The translations under genes were made by a program, and so were the position numbers. Below are positions 16,911 to 26,199 of a stretch of DNA of 64,000 bases, one piece after another. Below the pieces are notes generated by a model, which made no database searches, was not told where the DNA came from, and saw only the letters and a list, made by a program, of their open reading frames with translations. The DNA is from Dysgonomonas sp. Marseille-P4677 (GTDB lineage: Bacteria > Bacteroidota > Bacteroidia > Bacteroidales > Dysgonomonadaceae), in contig NZ_JAEPKU010000001.1 in the NCBI RefSeq assembly GCF_016652235.1, positions 1-64,000 of the forward strand. Direction: 5' to 3'. Numbering within the stretch: the first letter of the stretch is position 1; each line of letters begins with the position of its first letter.

Positions 16911-17216
16911 ATGAGTCAAAAAATTAGAATTAAACTAAAATCTTACGATTACACATTGGTAGATAAGTCTGCTGAGAAAATCGTTAAAACAGTTAAAGCA
17001 ACTGGAGCTGTAGTGAGTGGTCCAATTCCATTGCCTACACACAAACGTATTTTTACTGTAAACCGTTCAACTTTCGTTAATAAGAAATCTCGTGAACAAT
17101 TTGAGCTTTCTTCTTATAAGAGATTGATCGATATTTATAGTTCTACAGCAAAAACAGTGGATGCGCTAATGAAACTTGAATTGCCAAGTGGAGTAGAAGT
17201 TGAAATTAAAGTTTGA
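16911..17216 (+). CDS. rpsJ: 30S ribosomal protein S10
   Basis: The 101-residue protein is recognised by [27 protein letters not shown] and [34 protein letters not shown] in order. It is part of the 30S head and, in other bacteria, also of NusB/NusG antitermination complexes. It opens the S10 part of the cluster after a stem-loop, with an A/T-rich leader and AAAAAGGACA just before the ATG. rplC begins 37 nt after the stop if its proper start is used. Confidence 0.97.
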   Translation: MSQKIRIKLKSYDYTLVDKSAEKIVKTVKATGAVVSGPIPLPTHKRIFTVNRSTFVNKKSREQFELSSYKRLIDIYSSTAKTVDALMKLELPSGVEVEIKV

Positions 17217-17253
17217 TATATTTTATACTAGTTTAAATAAATATTTTAGAGAA

Positions 17254-17868
17254 ATGCCAGGATTATTAGGAAGAAAAATCGGAATGACATCCGTTTTCAG
17301 TGCCGAGGGAAAAAATATTCCATGCACTGTTATCGAAGTGGGTCCTTGTGTTGTTACTCAGGTTAAAACTATCGAAAAAGATGGCTATGAAGCTGTACAG
17401 CTAGGGTTTGTTGAAAAGAAAGACAAACATACTGCTAAGCCACAGCAAGGTCACTTCAAGAAAGCTGGAGTAGCTCCCCAAAGACACTTGGCCGAGTTCA
17501 AAGGAATCGAAGGTCGTAAAGCAGGAGATGTAATCACTGTCGACTTCTTCGAAGGTGCAGAGTATGTAGATGTTATTGGAACATCAAAAGGTAAGGGTTT
17601 CCAAGGGGTTGTTAAACGTCACAATTTTGGTGGAGTTGGACAAGCTACTTTAGGGCAACACAACCGTTTGCGTGCTCCAGGTTCTATTGGTGCTTGTTCA
17701 TATCCAGCAAAAGTGTTCAAAGGAACAAGAATGGGTGGACAAATGGGTAACGTGCGTACAACTGTACAAAACCTTGAAATTATTAAGTTGATTCCGGAAC
17801 ACAATCTTTTGTTGATTAAAGGCTCTGTACCGGGAAGTAAAGGTTCAATCGTATTAATTGAGAAATAA
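17254..17868 (+). CDS. rplC: 50S ribosomal protein L3
   Basis: The 204-residue protein begins [15 protein letters not shown] and contains the loop [37 protein letters not shown] near the peptidyl transferase centre. An in-frame ATG at 17200 would add 18 atypical residues and overlap rpsJ; family alignment favours 17254. It binds 23S rRNA early in assembly. The stop codon overlaps the rplD start (TAATG at 17866-17870), pointing to coupled translation. Confidence 0.97.
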   Translation: MPGLLGRKIGMTSVFSAEGKNIPCTVIEVGPCVVTQVKTIEKDGYEAVQLGFVEKKDKHTAKPQQGHFKKAGVAPQRHLAEFKGIEGRKAGDVITVDFFEGAEYVDVIGTSKGKGFQGVVKRHNFGGVGQATLGQHNRLRAPGSIGACSYPAKVFKGTRMGGQMGNVRTTVQNLEIIKLIPEHNLLLIKGSVPGSKGSIVLIEK

Positions 17869-18497
17869 TGGAACTGAGTGTATTAGATAAAAGCGGTAAA
17901 GATACCGGTAAAAAAGTAGCATTGAATGATGCTATTTATGGAATTGAGCCTAACGAACACGTTCTTTGGTTAGATGTGAAGCAATACCTTGCAAACCAAC
18001 GTCAAGGTACTCACAAAACAAAAGAAAGAAGTGAGTTGTCGGGTAGTACACGCAAGCTGATTAAGCAAAAAGGTGGAGGCGGTGCACGTCGTGGTGATAT
18101 CAAATCTCCTTTATTAGTTGGCGGAGCCCGTGTTTTCGGACCTACACCTAGAGATTATAGCTTCAAATTAAATAAAAAAGTGAAACAACTAGCTCGTAAA
18201 TCTGCCCTTTCTACCAAAGCAAAGGAAAATCAGATACTAGTGGTTGAAGATCTTTCTTTCGATGCTCCAAAAACTAAAGATTTTGTAGCATTAGCCAATA
18301 ATTTGCAAGTGGCTGATAAAAAGATACTTCTAGTTTTGCCAGACCAAAATAAAAACGTATATTTGTCGGCTCGTAATTTAGAAAGAGTGAAAGTTGTAAA
18401 GGCTTCTGATTTAAATACTTACTCAATACTTAACTGTACAAGTTTAGTGTTGGTTGAGTCTTCGGTTGCTATTATCGATAATCTTTTAAAAGCATAA
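17868..18497 (+). CDS. rplD: 50S ribosomal protein L4
   Basis: The 209-residue protein of the exit-tunnel constriction is recognised by the conserved loop [19 protein letters not shown]...[21 protein letters not shown] and [16 protein letters not shown]. In E. coli L4 represses its own operon; nothing in this sequence shows that here. The start overlaps the rplC stop by one base. rplW begins 10 nt downstream behind an unusually strong Shine-Dalgarno sequence. Confidence 0.97.
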   Translation: MELSVLDKSGKDTGKKVALNDAIYGIEPNEHVLWLDVKQYLANQRQGTHKTKERSELSGSTRKLIKQKGGGGARRGDIKSPLLVGGARVFGPTPRDYSFKLNKKVKQLARKSALSTKAKENQILVVEDLSFDAPKTKDFVALANNLQVADKKILLVLPDQNKNVYLSARNLERVKVVKASDLNTYSILNCTSLVLVESSVAIIDNLLKA

Positions 18498-18502
18498 GGA
18501 GG
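18496..18502 (+). promoter_or_regulatory. Strong Shine-Dalgarno before rplW
   Basis: AAGGAGG lies 5 nt before the rplW ATG. It overlaps the rplD stop codon region. Near-perfect sites of this kind are rare in this genome region, where most starts are preceded by A-rich sequence only. Confidence 0.75.
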
Positions 18503-18507
18503 ATACA

Positions 18508-18801
18508 ATGGGAATTATTATTAAACCAATATTGACAGAAAAACAAACAGCGATCTCGGAAAAATTTCCAAATCGTTATGGTTTTCGTGTTGCTCCAAGT
18601 GCAAATAAAGTGGAGATTAAGAATGCAATAGAAGAGCTTTATGGCGTAAAAGTTGAGTCGGTAAACACCATAAACTACAGCGGAAAACGCAAAAGCCGTT
18701 ATACCAAAGCAGGTGTAATCAGCGGTAAAACTTCTGCTTTCAAAAAAGCGATAGTCACCCTAAAAGATGGTGAGAGTATAGACTTTTTTAGTAATATCTA
18801 A
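18508..18801 (+). CDS. rplW: 50S ribosomal protein L23
   Basis: The 97-residue protein begins MGIIIKPILTEKQTAISEK and contains FRVAPSANKVEIKNAIEELYGVKVESVNTINYSGK. L23 sits at the tunnel exit and docks trigger factor and SRP. The Shine-Dalgarno AAGGAGG at 18496-18502 decides this start. rplB follows after 7 nt. Confidence 0.97.
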   Translation: MGIIIKPILTEKQTAISEKFPNRYGFRVAPSANKVEIKNAIEELYGVKVESVNTINYSGKRKSRYTKAGVISGKTSAFKKAIVTLKDGESIDFFSNI

Positions 18802-18808
18802 ATAAAAA

Positions 18809-19633
18809 ATGGCAGTACGTAAATTAAAGCCCACAACACCGGGGCAGAGACACAAAATTATTGGTACATTTCAAGAAATCACTGCAAGTGTACCAGAGAA
18901 ATCTCTTGTAGTCGGCAAAAGTGCGTCTGGAGGTCGTAATAACCAAGGTAAGATGACAATGCGTTATCTTGGCGGTGGTCATAAAAGAAGCTACAGACTT
19001 ATTGATTTCAAGAGAACAAAAGACGGAATACCAGCCACTGTAAAAACAATAGAATACGATCCGAATCGTTCGGCTCGTATCGCTTTGTTATATTATGCAG
19101 ATGGAGCAAAAACATATATTTTGGCTCCAGAAGGACTAACGGTAGGTCAGACAGTGATGTCAGGAGCTGATGCTGCTCCTGAAGTTGGAAATGCATTGCC
19201 TTTGGCAAAAATTCCGATTGGTACAGTGATTCATAATATCGAATTACGCCCAGGACAAGGAGCTAAAATGATTCGCTCGGCAGGTACATTCGCGCAGTTG
19301 ACTTCTCGTGAAGGAAACTATGCAATTATCAGAATGCCTTCAGGTGAAACACGTAAGATTCTTTTAACCTGTAAAGCTACTATTGGTAGTGTAGGTAATT
19401 CGGATCATGCTCTCGAAAAATCAGGTAAAGCCGGACGCTCTCGTTGGCTTGGACGTCGCCCTCGTAACCGTGGTGTAGTGATGAACCCAGTCGATCACCC
19501 AATGGGTGGTGGTGAAGGTCGCGCTTCGGGAGGTCACCCAAGATCACGTAAAGGATTGTATTCTAAAGGTCTTAAGACTAGAGCCCCTAAGAAACATTCT
19601 TCTAAGTACATAATCGAAAGAAGAAAAAAATAA
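18809..19633 (+). CDS. rplB: 50S ribosomal protein L2
   Basis: The 274-residue protein begins [17 protein letters not shown] and ends with the highly conserved block around [21 protein letters not shown] (the conserved His in that block supports the peptidyl transferase region), followed by a basic tail. It joins the subunits and is required for peptide bond formation. Normal length, within the S10 operon, 24 nt before rpsS. Confidence 0.98.
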   Translation: MAVRKLKPTTPGQRHKIIGTFQEITASVPEKSLVVGKSASGGRNNQGKMTMRYLGGGHKRSYRLIDFKRTKDGIPATVKTIEYDPNRSARIALLYYADGAKTYILAPEGLTVGQTVMSGADAAPEVGNALPLAKIPIGTVIHNIELRPGQGAKMIRSAGTFAQLTSREGNYAIIRMPSGETRKILLTCKATIGSVGNSDHALEKSGKAGRSRWLGRRPRNRGVVMNPVDHPMGGGEGRASGGHPRSRKGLYSKGLKTRAPKKHSSKYIIERRKK

Positions 19634-19657
19634 TAACCTGATTAATTAGTAGAAATT

Positions 19658-19927
19658 ATGAGTCGTTCGTTAAAAAAAGGCCCGTATATTAATGTTAAGC
19701 TTGAGAAAAAAGTCTTGGCTATGAATGAGTCAGGCAAGAAAGCTGTAGTTAAGACATGGGCAAGGGCTTCAATGATATCTCCGGATTTTGTAGGTCATAC
19801 TATCGCTGTTCATAACGGAAATAAATTTATTCCGGTATATGTTACAGAAAATATGGTAGGACACAAATTAGGAGAATTCTCCCTTACACGTACATTCCGT
19901 GGACACGGAGGTAATAAGAAAAAATAA
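19658..19927 (+). CDS. rpsS: 30S ribosomal protein S19
   Basis: The 89-residue protein begins [19 protein letters not shown] and contains [27 protein letters not shown] and a terminal [12 protein letters not shown]. It forms a complex with S13 in the 30S head. Length and position are as in other Bacteroidales S10 clusters; rplV begins 44 nt later. Confidence 0.97.
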   Translation: MSRSLKKGPYINVKLEKKVLAMNESGKKAVVKTWARASMISPDFVGHTIAVHNGNKFIPVYVTENMVGHKLGEFSLTRTFRGHGGNKKK

Positions 19928-19971
19928 TTGGAGCAGAAGCCAATAAATTAATTAAAAGAAAACATTAAAAA

Positions 19972-20379
19972 ATGGGTGCTAGAAAAAGAATAACAGCTGA
20001 AAAAAGAAAGGAAGCTCAGAAAACCATTTCTTTTGCCAAGTTGAACGATGTACCGACTTCCCCACGAAAAATGCGCCTAGTGGCAGATATGATTCGCGGT
20101 ATGGAAGCCTTCAGAGCGCTTGGTGTATTGAAATACTCAAATAAAGAAGCTGCTGCCAGACTAGAAAAACTGTTACGTTCAGCTATCGCAAACTGGGAAG
20201 CTAAAAATGAACGTAAAGCAGAAAGTGGTGAGCTATTTGTATCGTTGATAAACGTTGATGGTGGTGCAATGCTAAAAAGAATGCGTCCTGCCCCACAAGG
20301 TAGAGGTTACAGAATTCGTAAACGCTCGAATCATGTAACTCTTCACGTAGATACACTTAATAAAGATAATCAAAATTAA
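19972..20379 (+). CDS. rplV: 50S ribosomal protein L22
   Basis: The 135-residue protein has [18 protein letters not shown] and the tunnel beta-hairpin [24 protein letters not shown]. An N-terminal extension of about 20 basic residues ([19 protein letters not shown]) and a short acidic tail make it a little longer than the E. coli protein. The hairpin lines the exit tunnel, where some macrolide-resistance changes occur; the sequence here looks normal. rpsC starts 6 nt after the stop. Confidence 0.96.
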   Translation: MGARKRITAEKRKEAQKTISFAKLNDVPTSPRKMRLVADMIRGMEAFRALGVLKYSNKEAAARLEKLLRSAIANWEAKNERKAESGELFVSLINVDGGAMLKRMRPAPQGRGYRIRKRSNHVTLHVDTLNKDNQN

Positions 20380-20385
20380 TAGCAG

Positions 20386-21138
20386 ATGGGACAAAAAGTA
20401 AATCCAATAGCAAATCGTTTAGGAATCATCAGAGGATGGGACTCTAATTGGTATGGAGGCAAAAATTACGGAAGCACACTGTTGGAAGACAGCAAAATCC
20501 GTAAATATCTGAATGCCCGTCTGGCTAAAGCTAGCGTATCGCGTATCGTTATCGAACGTACACTTAAACTTGTAACTATTACAGTTTGTACTGCTCGTCC
20601 GGGTATCATCATTGGTAAAGGAGGACAAGAAGTAGACAAGCTGAAAGAAGAGTTGAAGAAAATTACGGATAAAGATATTCAAATCAATATTTTTGAAATT
20701 AAAAAACCTGAGTTAGATGCAGTTATCGTAGCTAACAATGTAGCGCGTCAGGTAGAAGGTAAAATTGCTTACCGTCGTGCTATCAAAATGGCTATCGCTT
20801 CAACTATCAGAATGGGTGCTGAAGGTATCAAAATACAGATATCAGGCCGTTTGAACGGAGCTGAAATGGCTCGTTCAGAAATGTATAAAGAAGGACGTAC
20901 TCCACTTCATACATTCCGTGCCGATATCGACTATGCACATGCCGAAGCATTGACAAAAGTTGGTTTGATTGGTATTAAAGTATGGATATGCCGTGGAGAA
21001 GTTTACGGTAAGAAAGACCTAGCTCCTTCGTTTGTTGCGTCGAAAGATGGTGGCCACTCTAATAACAGAGGTGGAGATAACCGTCGTAACGATAGAGGTG
21101 AACAAGGAAAAGGTTTCAAGAGAAATAAGAGAAAGTAA
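20386..21138 (+). CDS. rpsC: 30S ribosomal protein S3
   Basis: The 250-residue protein begins [26 protein letters not shown], has the KH-domain loop [17 protein letters not shown] and the C-terminal domain [27 protein letters not shown]. The last 35 or so residues are a Gly/Asn/Arg/Lys-rich tail not found in the E. coli protein but common in Bacteroidetes. S3 lies at the mRNA entry site. Six nt separate it from rplV and 21 nt from rplP. Confidence 0.97.
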   Translation: MGQKVNPIANRLGIIRGWDSNWYGGKNYGSTLLEDSKIRKYLNARLAKASVSRIVIERTLKLVTITVCTARPGIIIGKGGQEVDKLKEELKKITDKDIQINIFEIKKPELDAVIVANNVARQVEGKIAYRRAIKMAIASTIRMGAEGIKIQISGRLNGAEMARSEMYKEGRTPLHTFRADIDYAHAEALTKVGLIGIKVWICRGEVYGKKDLAPSFVASKDGGHSNNRGGDNRRNDRGEQGKGFKRNKRK

Positions 21139-21159
21139 TTAAAAAACGTTTGAAGTAAA

Positions 21160-21591
21160 ATGTTACAACCGAAGAAAACAAAATTCAGAAGACAGCAAAA
21201 GGGTCGTATGAAAGGAAATGCTCAAAGAGGGCATGAACTAGCTTTCGGTTCATTTGGTATCAAAACTCTGGAAAACAAATGGATTACAGGGCGCCAAATA
21301 GAAGCGGCTCGTATTGCAGTAACTCGTTACATGCAGCGTCAAGGACAAGTTTGGGTTAGAATTTTCCCTGACAAACCTATCACTAAGAAACCTGCCGAAG
21401 TACGTATGGGTAAAGGTAAGGGATCTCCTGAAGGGTTCGTTGCACCAGTGACACCAGGTAGAATACTATTCGAAATCGAAGGTGTGTCTTACGATGTGGC
21501 AAAAGAAGCATTGCGCCTAGCAGCACAAAAGCTTCCTGTGACTACAAAATTTATAGTTCGCAGAGATTATGACTTAACTCAAAACGCTTAA
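21160..21591 (+). CDS. rplP: 50S ribosomal protein L16
   Basis: The 143-residue protein begins [19 protein letters not shown] and contains [44 protein letters not shown] in order. It contacts A-site tRNA and is a late assembly protein. Normal length; rpmC follows after 5 nt. Confidence 0.97.
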   Translation: MLQPKKTKFRRQQKGRMKGNAQRGHELAFGSFGIKTLENKWITGRQIEAARIAVTRYMQRQGQVWVRIFPDKPITKKPAEVRMGKGKGSPEGFVAPVTPGRILFEIEGVSYDVAKEALRLAAQKLPVTTKFIVRRDYDLTQNA

Positions 21592-21596
21592 GAAGT

Positions 21597-21794
21597 ATGA
21601 AAATTGCAGAAGTAAGAGAGCTTTCGGACAAAGAATTGAAAGAAAGATTAGATGCTGAAAGAATAGCATTAAACCAATTGGTGTTAAACCACAGTGTATC
21701 TCCATTGGATAATCCAACTAAGATCAAAGAAAAGCGCAGAGATATTGCACGTTTCATGACAGAGTTGCGCCAGAGAGAACTAAAAAATAAATAA
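21597..21794 (+). CDS. rpmC: 50S ribosomal protein L29
   Basis: The 65-residue two-helix protein begins MKIAEVRELSDKELKERLDAE and ends with the conserved KEKRRDIARFMTELRQRELK. It sits near the tunnel exit next to L23. Spacing to rplP (5 nt) and rpsQ (6 nt) indicates a single mRNA. Confidence 0.96.
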   Translation: MKIAEVRELSDKELKERLDAERIALNQLVLNHSVSPLDNPTKIKEKRRDIARFMTELRQRELKNK

Positions 21795-21800
21795 GAGCTG

Positions 21801-22058
21801 ATGGAAACGAGAAATTTAAGAAAAGAAAGATTCGGGGTCGTTTTCAGCAATAAGATGGATAAAACCATCACAGTGGCTGTAAAATGGAAAGAAAAACACC
21901 CTATTTATGGAAAATTCGTTAACAAAACGAAGAAATATCATGCTCATGACGAAAAGAACGAGTGTAATATTGGTGATACAGTACGCATCATGGAAACTCG
22001 TCCGTTGAGTAAAACTAAGAGATGGAGATTAATCGAAATTATCGAAAGGGCTAAATAA
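21801..22058 (+). CDS. rpsQ: 30S ribosomal protein S17
   Basis: The 85-residue OB-fold protein begins [27 protein letters not shown] and contains [29 protein letters not shown] and [11 protein letters not shown]. It is an early 16S-binding protein. The stop is 2 nt from the rplN ATG. Confidence 0.97.
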   Translation: METRNLRKERFGVVFSNKMDKTITVAVKWKEKHPIYGKFVNKTKKYHAHDEKNECNIGDTVRIMETRPLSKTKRWRLIEIIERAK

Positions 22059-22060
22059 TT

Positions 22061-22426
22061 ATGATACAACAAGAATCAAGACTAGTAGTTACTGATAACA
22101 GTGGAGCTAGAGAATGCTTATGTATTCGCGTATTAGGCGGTACAAGAAGACGTTATGCGTCTGTCGGGGATGTGATTGTGGTTGCTATCAAAAATGTGAT
22201 CCCTTCGAGTGATATAAAGAAAGGTGCTGTAACAAAAGCAGTTATCGTGCGTACAAAAAAAGAAATCCGTCGTCAGGATGGTTCTTATATACGTTTCGAT
22301 GACAATGCATGTGTATTGCTAAACGCAGCAGGTGATATCAGAGGAAGCCGTATTTTCGGACCAGTTGCCCGTGAACTTCGTGCAACTAACATGAAAATAG
22401 TTTCGTTGGCACCAGAGGTACTATAA
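22061..22426 (+). CDS. rplN: 50S ribosomal protein L14
   Basis: The 121-residue protein begins [27 protein letters not shown] and ends with [13 protein letters not shown] and [10 protein letters not shown]. It forms part of the inter-subunit bridge and binds the silencing factor RsfS in other bacteria. Length is normal; it marks the beginning of the spc-type part of the cluster. Confidence 0.97.
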   Translation: MIQQESRLVVTDNSGARECLCIRVLGGTRRRYASVGDVIVVAIKNVIPSSDIKKGAVTKAVIVRTKKEIRRQDGSYIRFDDNACVLLNAAGDIRGSRIFGPVARELRATNMKIVSLAPEVL

Positions 22427-22446
22427 TCCATAAAACTAAAAAAGCA

Positions 22447-22764
22447 ATGAGTAAATTACATATCAAAAAAGGCGATATAGTTTATGTGAATACCGGTGTC
22501 GACAAAGGTAAAACAGGTCGTGTGTTGAAAGTTATTGTAGACAAACAACGCGCAATCGTTGAAGGCCTTAACATGGTATCCAAATCTACTAAGCCTAATG
22601 CTAAAAGTCCTCAAGGAGGAATTGAAAAGAAAGAAGCTTCTATACATATTTCTAACCTGAACGTAGTAGACCCTAAATCAGGAAAACCTACACGTATCGG
22701 CCGAAAATTAGTAGATGGAAAGCTAGTACGTATTTCTAAAAAATCAGGGGAGGAAATTAAATAA
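22447..22764 (+). CDS. rplX: 50S ribosomal protein L24
   Basis: The 105-residue protein has the KOW motif [21 protein letters not shown], then [23 protein letters not shown]24 starts 50S assembly. The last base of its stop is the first base of the rplE ATG (TAATG), so translation is probably coupled. Confidence 0.97.
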   Translation: MSKLHIKKGDIVYVNTGVDKGKTGRVLKVIVDKQRAIVEGLNMVSKSTKPNAKSPQGGIEKKEASIHISNLNVVDPKSGKPTRIGRKLVDGKLVRISKKSGEEIK

Positions 22765-23327
22765 TGAGCAATACAACAACTCTTAGAACAGAATATAAAG
22801 ACCGTATTGTATCTTCTTTGATGAAAGAATTCGGTTATAAATCTACAATGCAAGTTCCTGTATTGAAAAAAATTGTTATCAACCAAGGTCTAGGTATAGC
22901 AGTTGCCGATAAAAAGATTATCGAAACAGCTATTAACGAAATGACTACAATTACAGGACAAAAAGCTGTAGCTACATTCTCTAAAAAAGATATTTCGAAC
23001 TTTAAGCTACGTAAGAAAATGCCTATCGGTGTGATGGTTACATTACGTCACGATAGAATGTATGAGTTTTTAGAAAGACTTGTACGTGTGGCATTGCCTC
23101 GTATTCGTGACTTCAAAGGTATTGAAAGTAAACTTGACGGAAGAGGAAACTATACGTTAGGTATCGAAGAGCAAATTATATTCCCTGAAATTAATATCGA
23201 CAATATTAGTCGTATTTTAGGAATGAATATTACCTTTGTAACTTCTGCAAAAACAGATGAAGAAGGGTATGCCCTACTGAGAGAGTTCGGATTACCATTT
23301 AAGAACGCAAAAAAAGAATTGATATAA
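22764..23327 (+). CDS. rplE: 50S ribosomal protein L5
   Basis: The 187-residue protein binds 5S rRNA and contacts P-site tRNA. It is recognised by [48 protein letters not shown], and [14 protein letters not shown]. It overlaps rplX by one base and is one nt from rpsN. Confidence 0.97.
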   Translation: MSNTTTLRTEYKDRIVSSLMKEFGYKSTMQVPVLKKIVINQGLGIAVADKKIIETAINEMTTITGQKAVATFSKKDISNFKLRKKMPIGVMVTLRHDRMYEFLERLVRVALPRIRDFKGIESKLDGRGNYTLGIEEQIIFPEINIDNISRILGMNITFVTSAKTDEEGYALLREFGLPFKNAKKELI

Positions 23328-23328
23328 G

Positions 23329-23598
23329 ATGGCAAAAGAATCAATGAAAGCTCGTGAGGTAAAAAGAGCTAAAATGGTTGCTAAATATGCAGCTAAAAGA
23401 GCGCAGCTAAAAGCCGAAGGCGATTTCGAAGCGCTACAAGCTCTACCTAAGAATGCTTCACCTGTACGTCTACACAATCGTTGTAGCCTTACAGGTCGTC
23501 CGAAAGGCTATATACGCCAGTTCGGAATTTCCCGTATCCAATTTAGGGAAATGGCTTCTAAAGGTCTAATACCGGGAGTTAAAAAAGCAAGTTGGTAA
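23329..23598 (+). CDS. rpsN: 30S ribosomal protein S14, zinc-independent long form
   Basis: The 89-residue protein begins [24 protein letters not shown] and ends [22 protein letters not shown]. The Cys-x2-Cys pairs of the short zinc form are missing (only C52 in [11 protein letters not shown]), so it is the long C-minus type. It is placed between rplE and rpsH as usual. A 65-nt gap with a GC-rich hairpin follows. Confidence 0.96.
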   Translation: MAKESMKAREVKRAKMVAKYAAKRAQLKAEGDFEALQALPKNASPVRLHNRCSLTGRPKGYIRQFGISRIQFREMASKGLIPGVKKASW

Positions 23599-23628
23599 GA
23601 ATTTTTTTTAGTATAGAATTAAATATTG

Positions 23629-23642
23629 TCCCGAGGTCGGGA
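23629..23642 (+). promoter_or_regulatory. Hairpin between rpsN and rpsH
   Basis: TCCCGA (23629-23634) can pair with TCGGGA (23637-23642). With a realistic 4-nt loop this leaves a 5-bp GC-rich stem in an otherwise AT-rich 65-nt spacer. There is no U-run after it. A regulatory or processing role is possible but unproven. Confidence 0.35.
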
Positions 23643-23663
23643 TTAATTTAAATCAATTTAAAC

Positions 23664-24059
23664 ATGACAGATCCAATAGCAGATTATTTGACGCGAGTGA
23701 GAAATGCCATCATGGCAAATCACCGAGTTGTTGAAATTCCAGCGTCAAATTTAAAAAGAGAAATTACAAAAATTCTCATGGAAAAAGGCTACATTCTTAA
23801 CTATAAGTTTGTAGACGAAGGACCTCAAGGTTCAATTAAGATTGCCTTGAAATACGATCCTGTAAACAAAGTGAATGCGATTAAGAAATTGATCCGCATA
23901 TCTTCTCCAGGTCTTCGTAAATATGTTGGGTATAAAGATATGCCTCGCGTTCTGAACGGACTTGGTATAGCTGTAGTATCTACCTCTAAAGGAGTGATGA
24001 CAGACAAAGAAGCTCGCGAACTGAAAGTAGGTGGCGAAGTAATGTGTTATGTTTATTAA
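23664..24059 (+). CDS. rpsH: 30S ribosomal protein S8
   Basis: The 131-residue protein begins [20 protein letters not shown] and ends with [31 protein letters not shown]. It is a primary 16S binder and the autoregulator of the spc operon in E. coli. The 65-nt gap before it is larger than its neighbours' gaps and contains a small hairpin. Confidence 0.97.
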   Translation: MTDPIADYLTRVRNAIMANHRVVEIPASNLKREITKILMEKGYILNYKFVDEGPQGSIKIALKYDPVNKVNAIKKLIRISSPGLRKYVGYKDMPRVLNGLGIAVVSTSKGVMTDKEARELKVGGEVMCYVY

Positions 24060-24080
24060 TTAAGAGGAGAATAACAAGTT

Positions 24081-24635
24081 ATGTCAAGAATAGGAAAATT
24101 ACCCATAAACATCCCTGCCGGAGTAACAGTTACAATCGGTAGCGATAACTTAGTTACAGTCAAAGGACCAAAAGGAGAACTATCGCAAGAAGTTAATCCA
24201 GATATCAAAGTCTCTGTTGAAGATGGCGTATTGTCAGTGACACGCCCGTCTGATGAAAAAGCTCACCGTTCTCTACATGGATTGTACAGATCGTTGATCA
24301 ACAACATGATTATTGGTGTTTCTGAAGGATATCACAAAGAATTAGAATTAGTCGGAGTTGGTTACCGTGCATCTAACAACGGTCAGATTCTTGAATTGTC
24401 TTTAGGCTATACTCACAACATCTTCATGATGTTGCCTGCAGAAGTAAAGCTTGAAACAAAATCGGAGAGAAACAAAAACCCTCTAATCCTTTTAGATTCT
24501 TGTGACAAACAACTGATCGGTCAGGTTTGCTCGAAAATTCGCTCATTCCGTAAACCAGAACCTTATAAAGGTAAAGGTATACGTTTTGTTGGTGAAGTTA
24601 TCCGTCGCAAGTCTGGTAAAACCGCAGGTAAATAA
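24081..24635 (+). CDS. rplF: 50S ribosomal protein L6
   Basis: The 184-residue protein begins MSRIGKLPINIPAGVTV, contains LHGLYRSLINNMIIGVSEGY, and ends EPYKGKGIRFVGEVIRRKSGKTAGK. It binds near the sarcin-ricin loop. A purine-rich stretch (AAGAGGAGAATAA) precedes its start. Normal length and place. Confidence 0.97.
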   Translation: MSRIGKLPINIPAGVTVTIGSDNLVTVKGPKGELSQEVNPDIKVSVEDGVLSVTRPSDEKAHRSLHGLYRSLINNMIIGVSEGYHKELELVGVGYRASNNGQILELSLGYTHNIFMMLPAEVKLETKSERNKNPLILLDSCDKQLIGQVCSKIRSFRKPEPYKGKGIRFVGEVIRRKSGKTAGK

Positions 24636-24654
24636 TTCATAAACTGTAGTAATC

Positions 24655-24999
24655 ATGGTAACAAAGACTGATAAAAGAAATAAAATAAAATTACGTGTAC
24701 GCGGTAAGATCTCAGGAACTACCGAACGTCCACGTCTGACAGTGTTCAGAAGCAACAAGCAAATTTATGCGCAAGTTATCGACGATTTGACAGGTAAAAC
24801 TTTGGCAGCAGCTTCGTCTCTTAAGTTAACAGACAAGGCTCCTAAAAAAGAAATAGCTGCAATTGTTGGCGAATTAATAGCTAAAAATGCTCAGGAAGCT
24901 GGCGTTACAACTGTGGTATTCGACCGTAACGGTTACCTGTACCATGGTAGAATTAAAGAATTGGCAGATGCTGCCCGTAAAGGTGGACTTAAATTTTAA
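24655..24999 (+). CDS. rplR: 50S ribosomal protein L18
   Basis: The 114-residue protein contains [35 protein letters not shown] in order and ends [26 protein letters not shown]. With L5 it carries 5S rRNA into the 50S subunit. The gap to rpsE is 5 nt. Confidence 0.97.
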   Translation: MVTKTDKRNKIKLRVRGKISGTTERPRLTVFRSNKQIYAQVIDDLTGKTLAAASSLKLTDKAPKKEIAAIVGELIAKNAQEAGVTTVVFDRNGYLYHGRIKELADAARKGGLKF

Positions 25000-25004
25000 T
25001 AAAC

Positions 25005-25523
25005 ATGGCAGGAGTTAACAATAGAGTAAAATCGACCAACGATATCGAATTGAAAGATAGACTAGTTGCGATCAACCGTGTTACCAAAGTAACAAAGGGG
25101 GGACGTACATTCAGCTTTGCTGCTATCGTAGTTGTAGGAAATGAAGATGGTATAGTAGGCTGGGGACTAGGTAAAGCTGGTGAAGTAACAACAGCCATTG
25201 CTAAAGGAGTTGAAGCTGCTAAGAAAAACCTAATTAAGGTTCCTGTACTTAAAGGTACAGTTCCACATGAGCAAGTAGCTCGCTTTTCAGGTTCTGAGGT
25301 TATGCTAAGACCAGCTGCTCCCGGTACAGGGGTAAAAGCAGGGGGTGCGATGCGTGCCGTACTTGAGAGCGTTGGTATTACAGACGTATTAGCAAAATCT
25401 AAAGGTTCGTCAAACCCTCACAACCTTGTGAAGGCTACAATCGAAGCTTTATCCGAATTGAGAGATGCGTATACTGTAGCTCAAAATAGAGGTATTTCTA
25501 TGGAAAAAGTGTTTAAAGGTTAA
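25005..25523 (+). CDS. rpsE: 30S ribosomal protein S5
   Basis: The 172-residue protein has [44 protein letters not shown]-like [22 protein letters not shown] and [11 protein letters not shown]. It helps maintain decoding accuracy. Normal length. rpmD follows after 18 nt. Confidence 0.97.
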   Translation: MAGVNNRVKSTNDIELKDRLVAINRVTKVTKGGRTFSFAAIVVVGNEDGIVGWGLGKAGEVTTAIAKGVEAAKKNLIKVPVLKGTVPHEQVARFSGSEVMLRPAAPGTGVKAGGAMRAVLESVGITDVLAKSKGSSNPHNLVKATIEALSELRDAYTVAQNRGISMEKVFKG

Positions 25524-25541
25524 TTTGCAAAGAAAATTATT

Positions 25542-25718
25542 ATGGCAAAGATTAAAGTTAAACAAGTAAGAAGCAGAATCAACTGTCCTATCGACCAAAA
25601 GAAAACATTAGATGCTCTTGGTCTTAGAAAGTTGAATCGTGTTGTTGAACACGAAGACACAGCTGCAATAAGAGGGATGATCAACAAAGTAAGCCATTTG
25701 GTTTCAGTTGTAGACTAA
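25542..25718 (+). CDS. rpmD: 50S ribosomal protein L30
   Basis: This short gene (58 residues) lies in the gap between rpsE and rplO, where L30 is expected. It begins [16 protein letters not shown] and contains [20 protein letters not shown], both matching the L30 family (KITQVRS...QKKTLKALGLRKI). It ends SHLVSVVD. It is an intact frame from ATG to TAA. Confidence 0.96.
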   Translation: MAKIKVKQVRSRINCPIDQKKTLDALGLRKLNRVVEHEDTAAIRGMINKVSHLVSVVD

Positions 25719-25748
25719 TTAGTTTAAAAGATAAAAAAATATAAAAAT

Positions 25749-26198
25749 ATGAGTTTATCAAATTTGAGACCTGCAGAAGGATCAACTAAAACCGGAAAAA
25801 GAATTGGCCGTGGAGCAGGTTCAGGTTTAGGTGGTACTTCCACTAAAGGTCATAAAGGACAAAAATCTAGATCAGGTTACTCACGTAAGATCGGATTTGA
25901 GGGAGGTCAGATGCCTATTCAGCGCCGTCTTCCTAAATTCGGTTTTAAAAACATTAACCGCGTTGAGTTTAAAGCGATCAATTTAGACGTGTTGCAACGT
26001 TTAGCTGAAGCTAAAAACCTAGCTAAAATCGATGTTCAGGCTTTGGTTGATGCAGGCTTTTTGTCAGCAAATCAATTAGTGAAAATTCTTGGAAACGGTG
26101 CTATTACAACTAAAGTAGATGTAGAAGCTCATGCGTTTTCTAAATCAGCAGAGGCTGCAATTCAGGCAATAGGTGGAACTGTAACTAAACTGAAGTAA
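25749..26198 (+). CDS. rplO: 50S ribosomal protein L15
   Basis: The 149-residue protein begins MSLSNLRPAEGSTKTGKRIGRGAGSGLGGTSTKGHKGQKSR in order, then GFEGGQMPIQRRLPKFGF. The long basic Gly-rich N-terminus threads into 23S rRNA. The stop is one nt from the secY start, as in other bacteria where L15 and SecY are coupled. Confidence 0.97.
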   Translation: MSLSNLRPAEGSTKTGKRIGRGAGSGLGGTSTKGHKGQKSRSGYSRKIGFEGGQMPIQRRLPKFGFKNINRVEFKAINLDVLQRLAEAKNLAKIDVQALVDAGFLSANQLVKILGNGAITTKVDVEAHAFSKSAEAAIQAIGGTVTKLK

Positions 26199-26199
26199 G

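Noticed and set aside
17200-17253. Longer rplC start
   Set aside because: It would overlap rpsJ and add residues not found in L3; the conserved N-terminus [12 protein letters not shown] begins at 17254.
23599-23612. T-run after rpsN as a terminator
   Set aside because: No stem precedes the run of T residues, and termination here would cut the ribosomal cluster in half.
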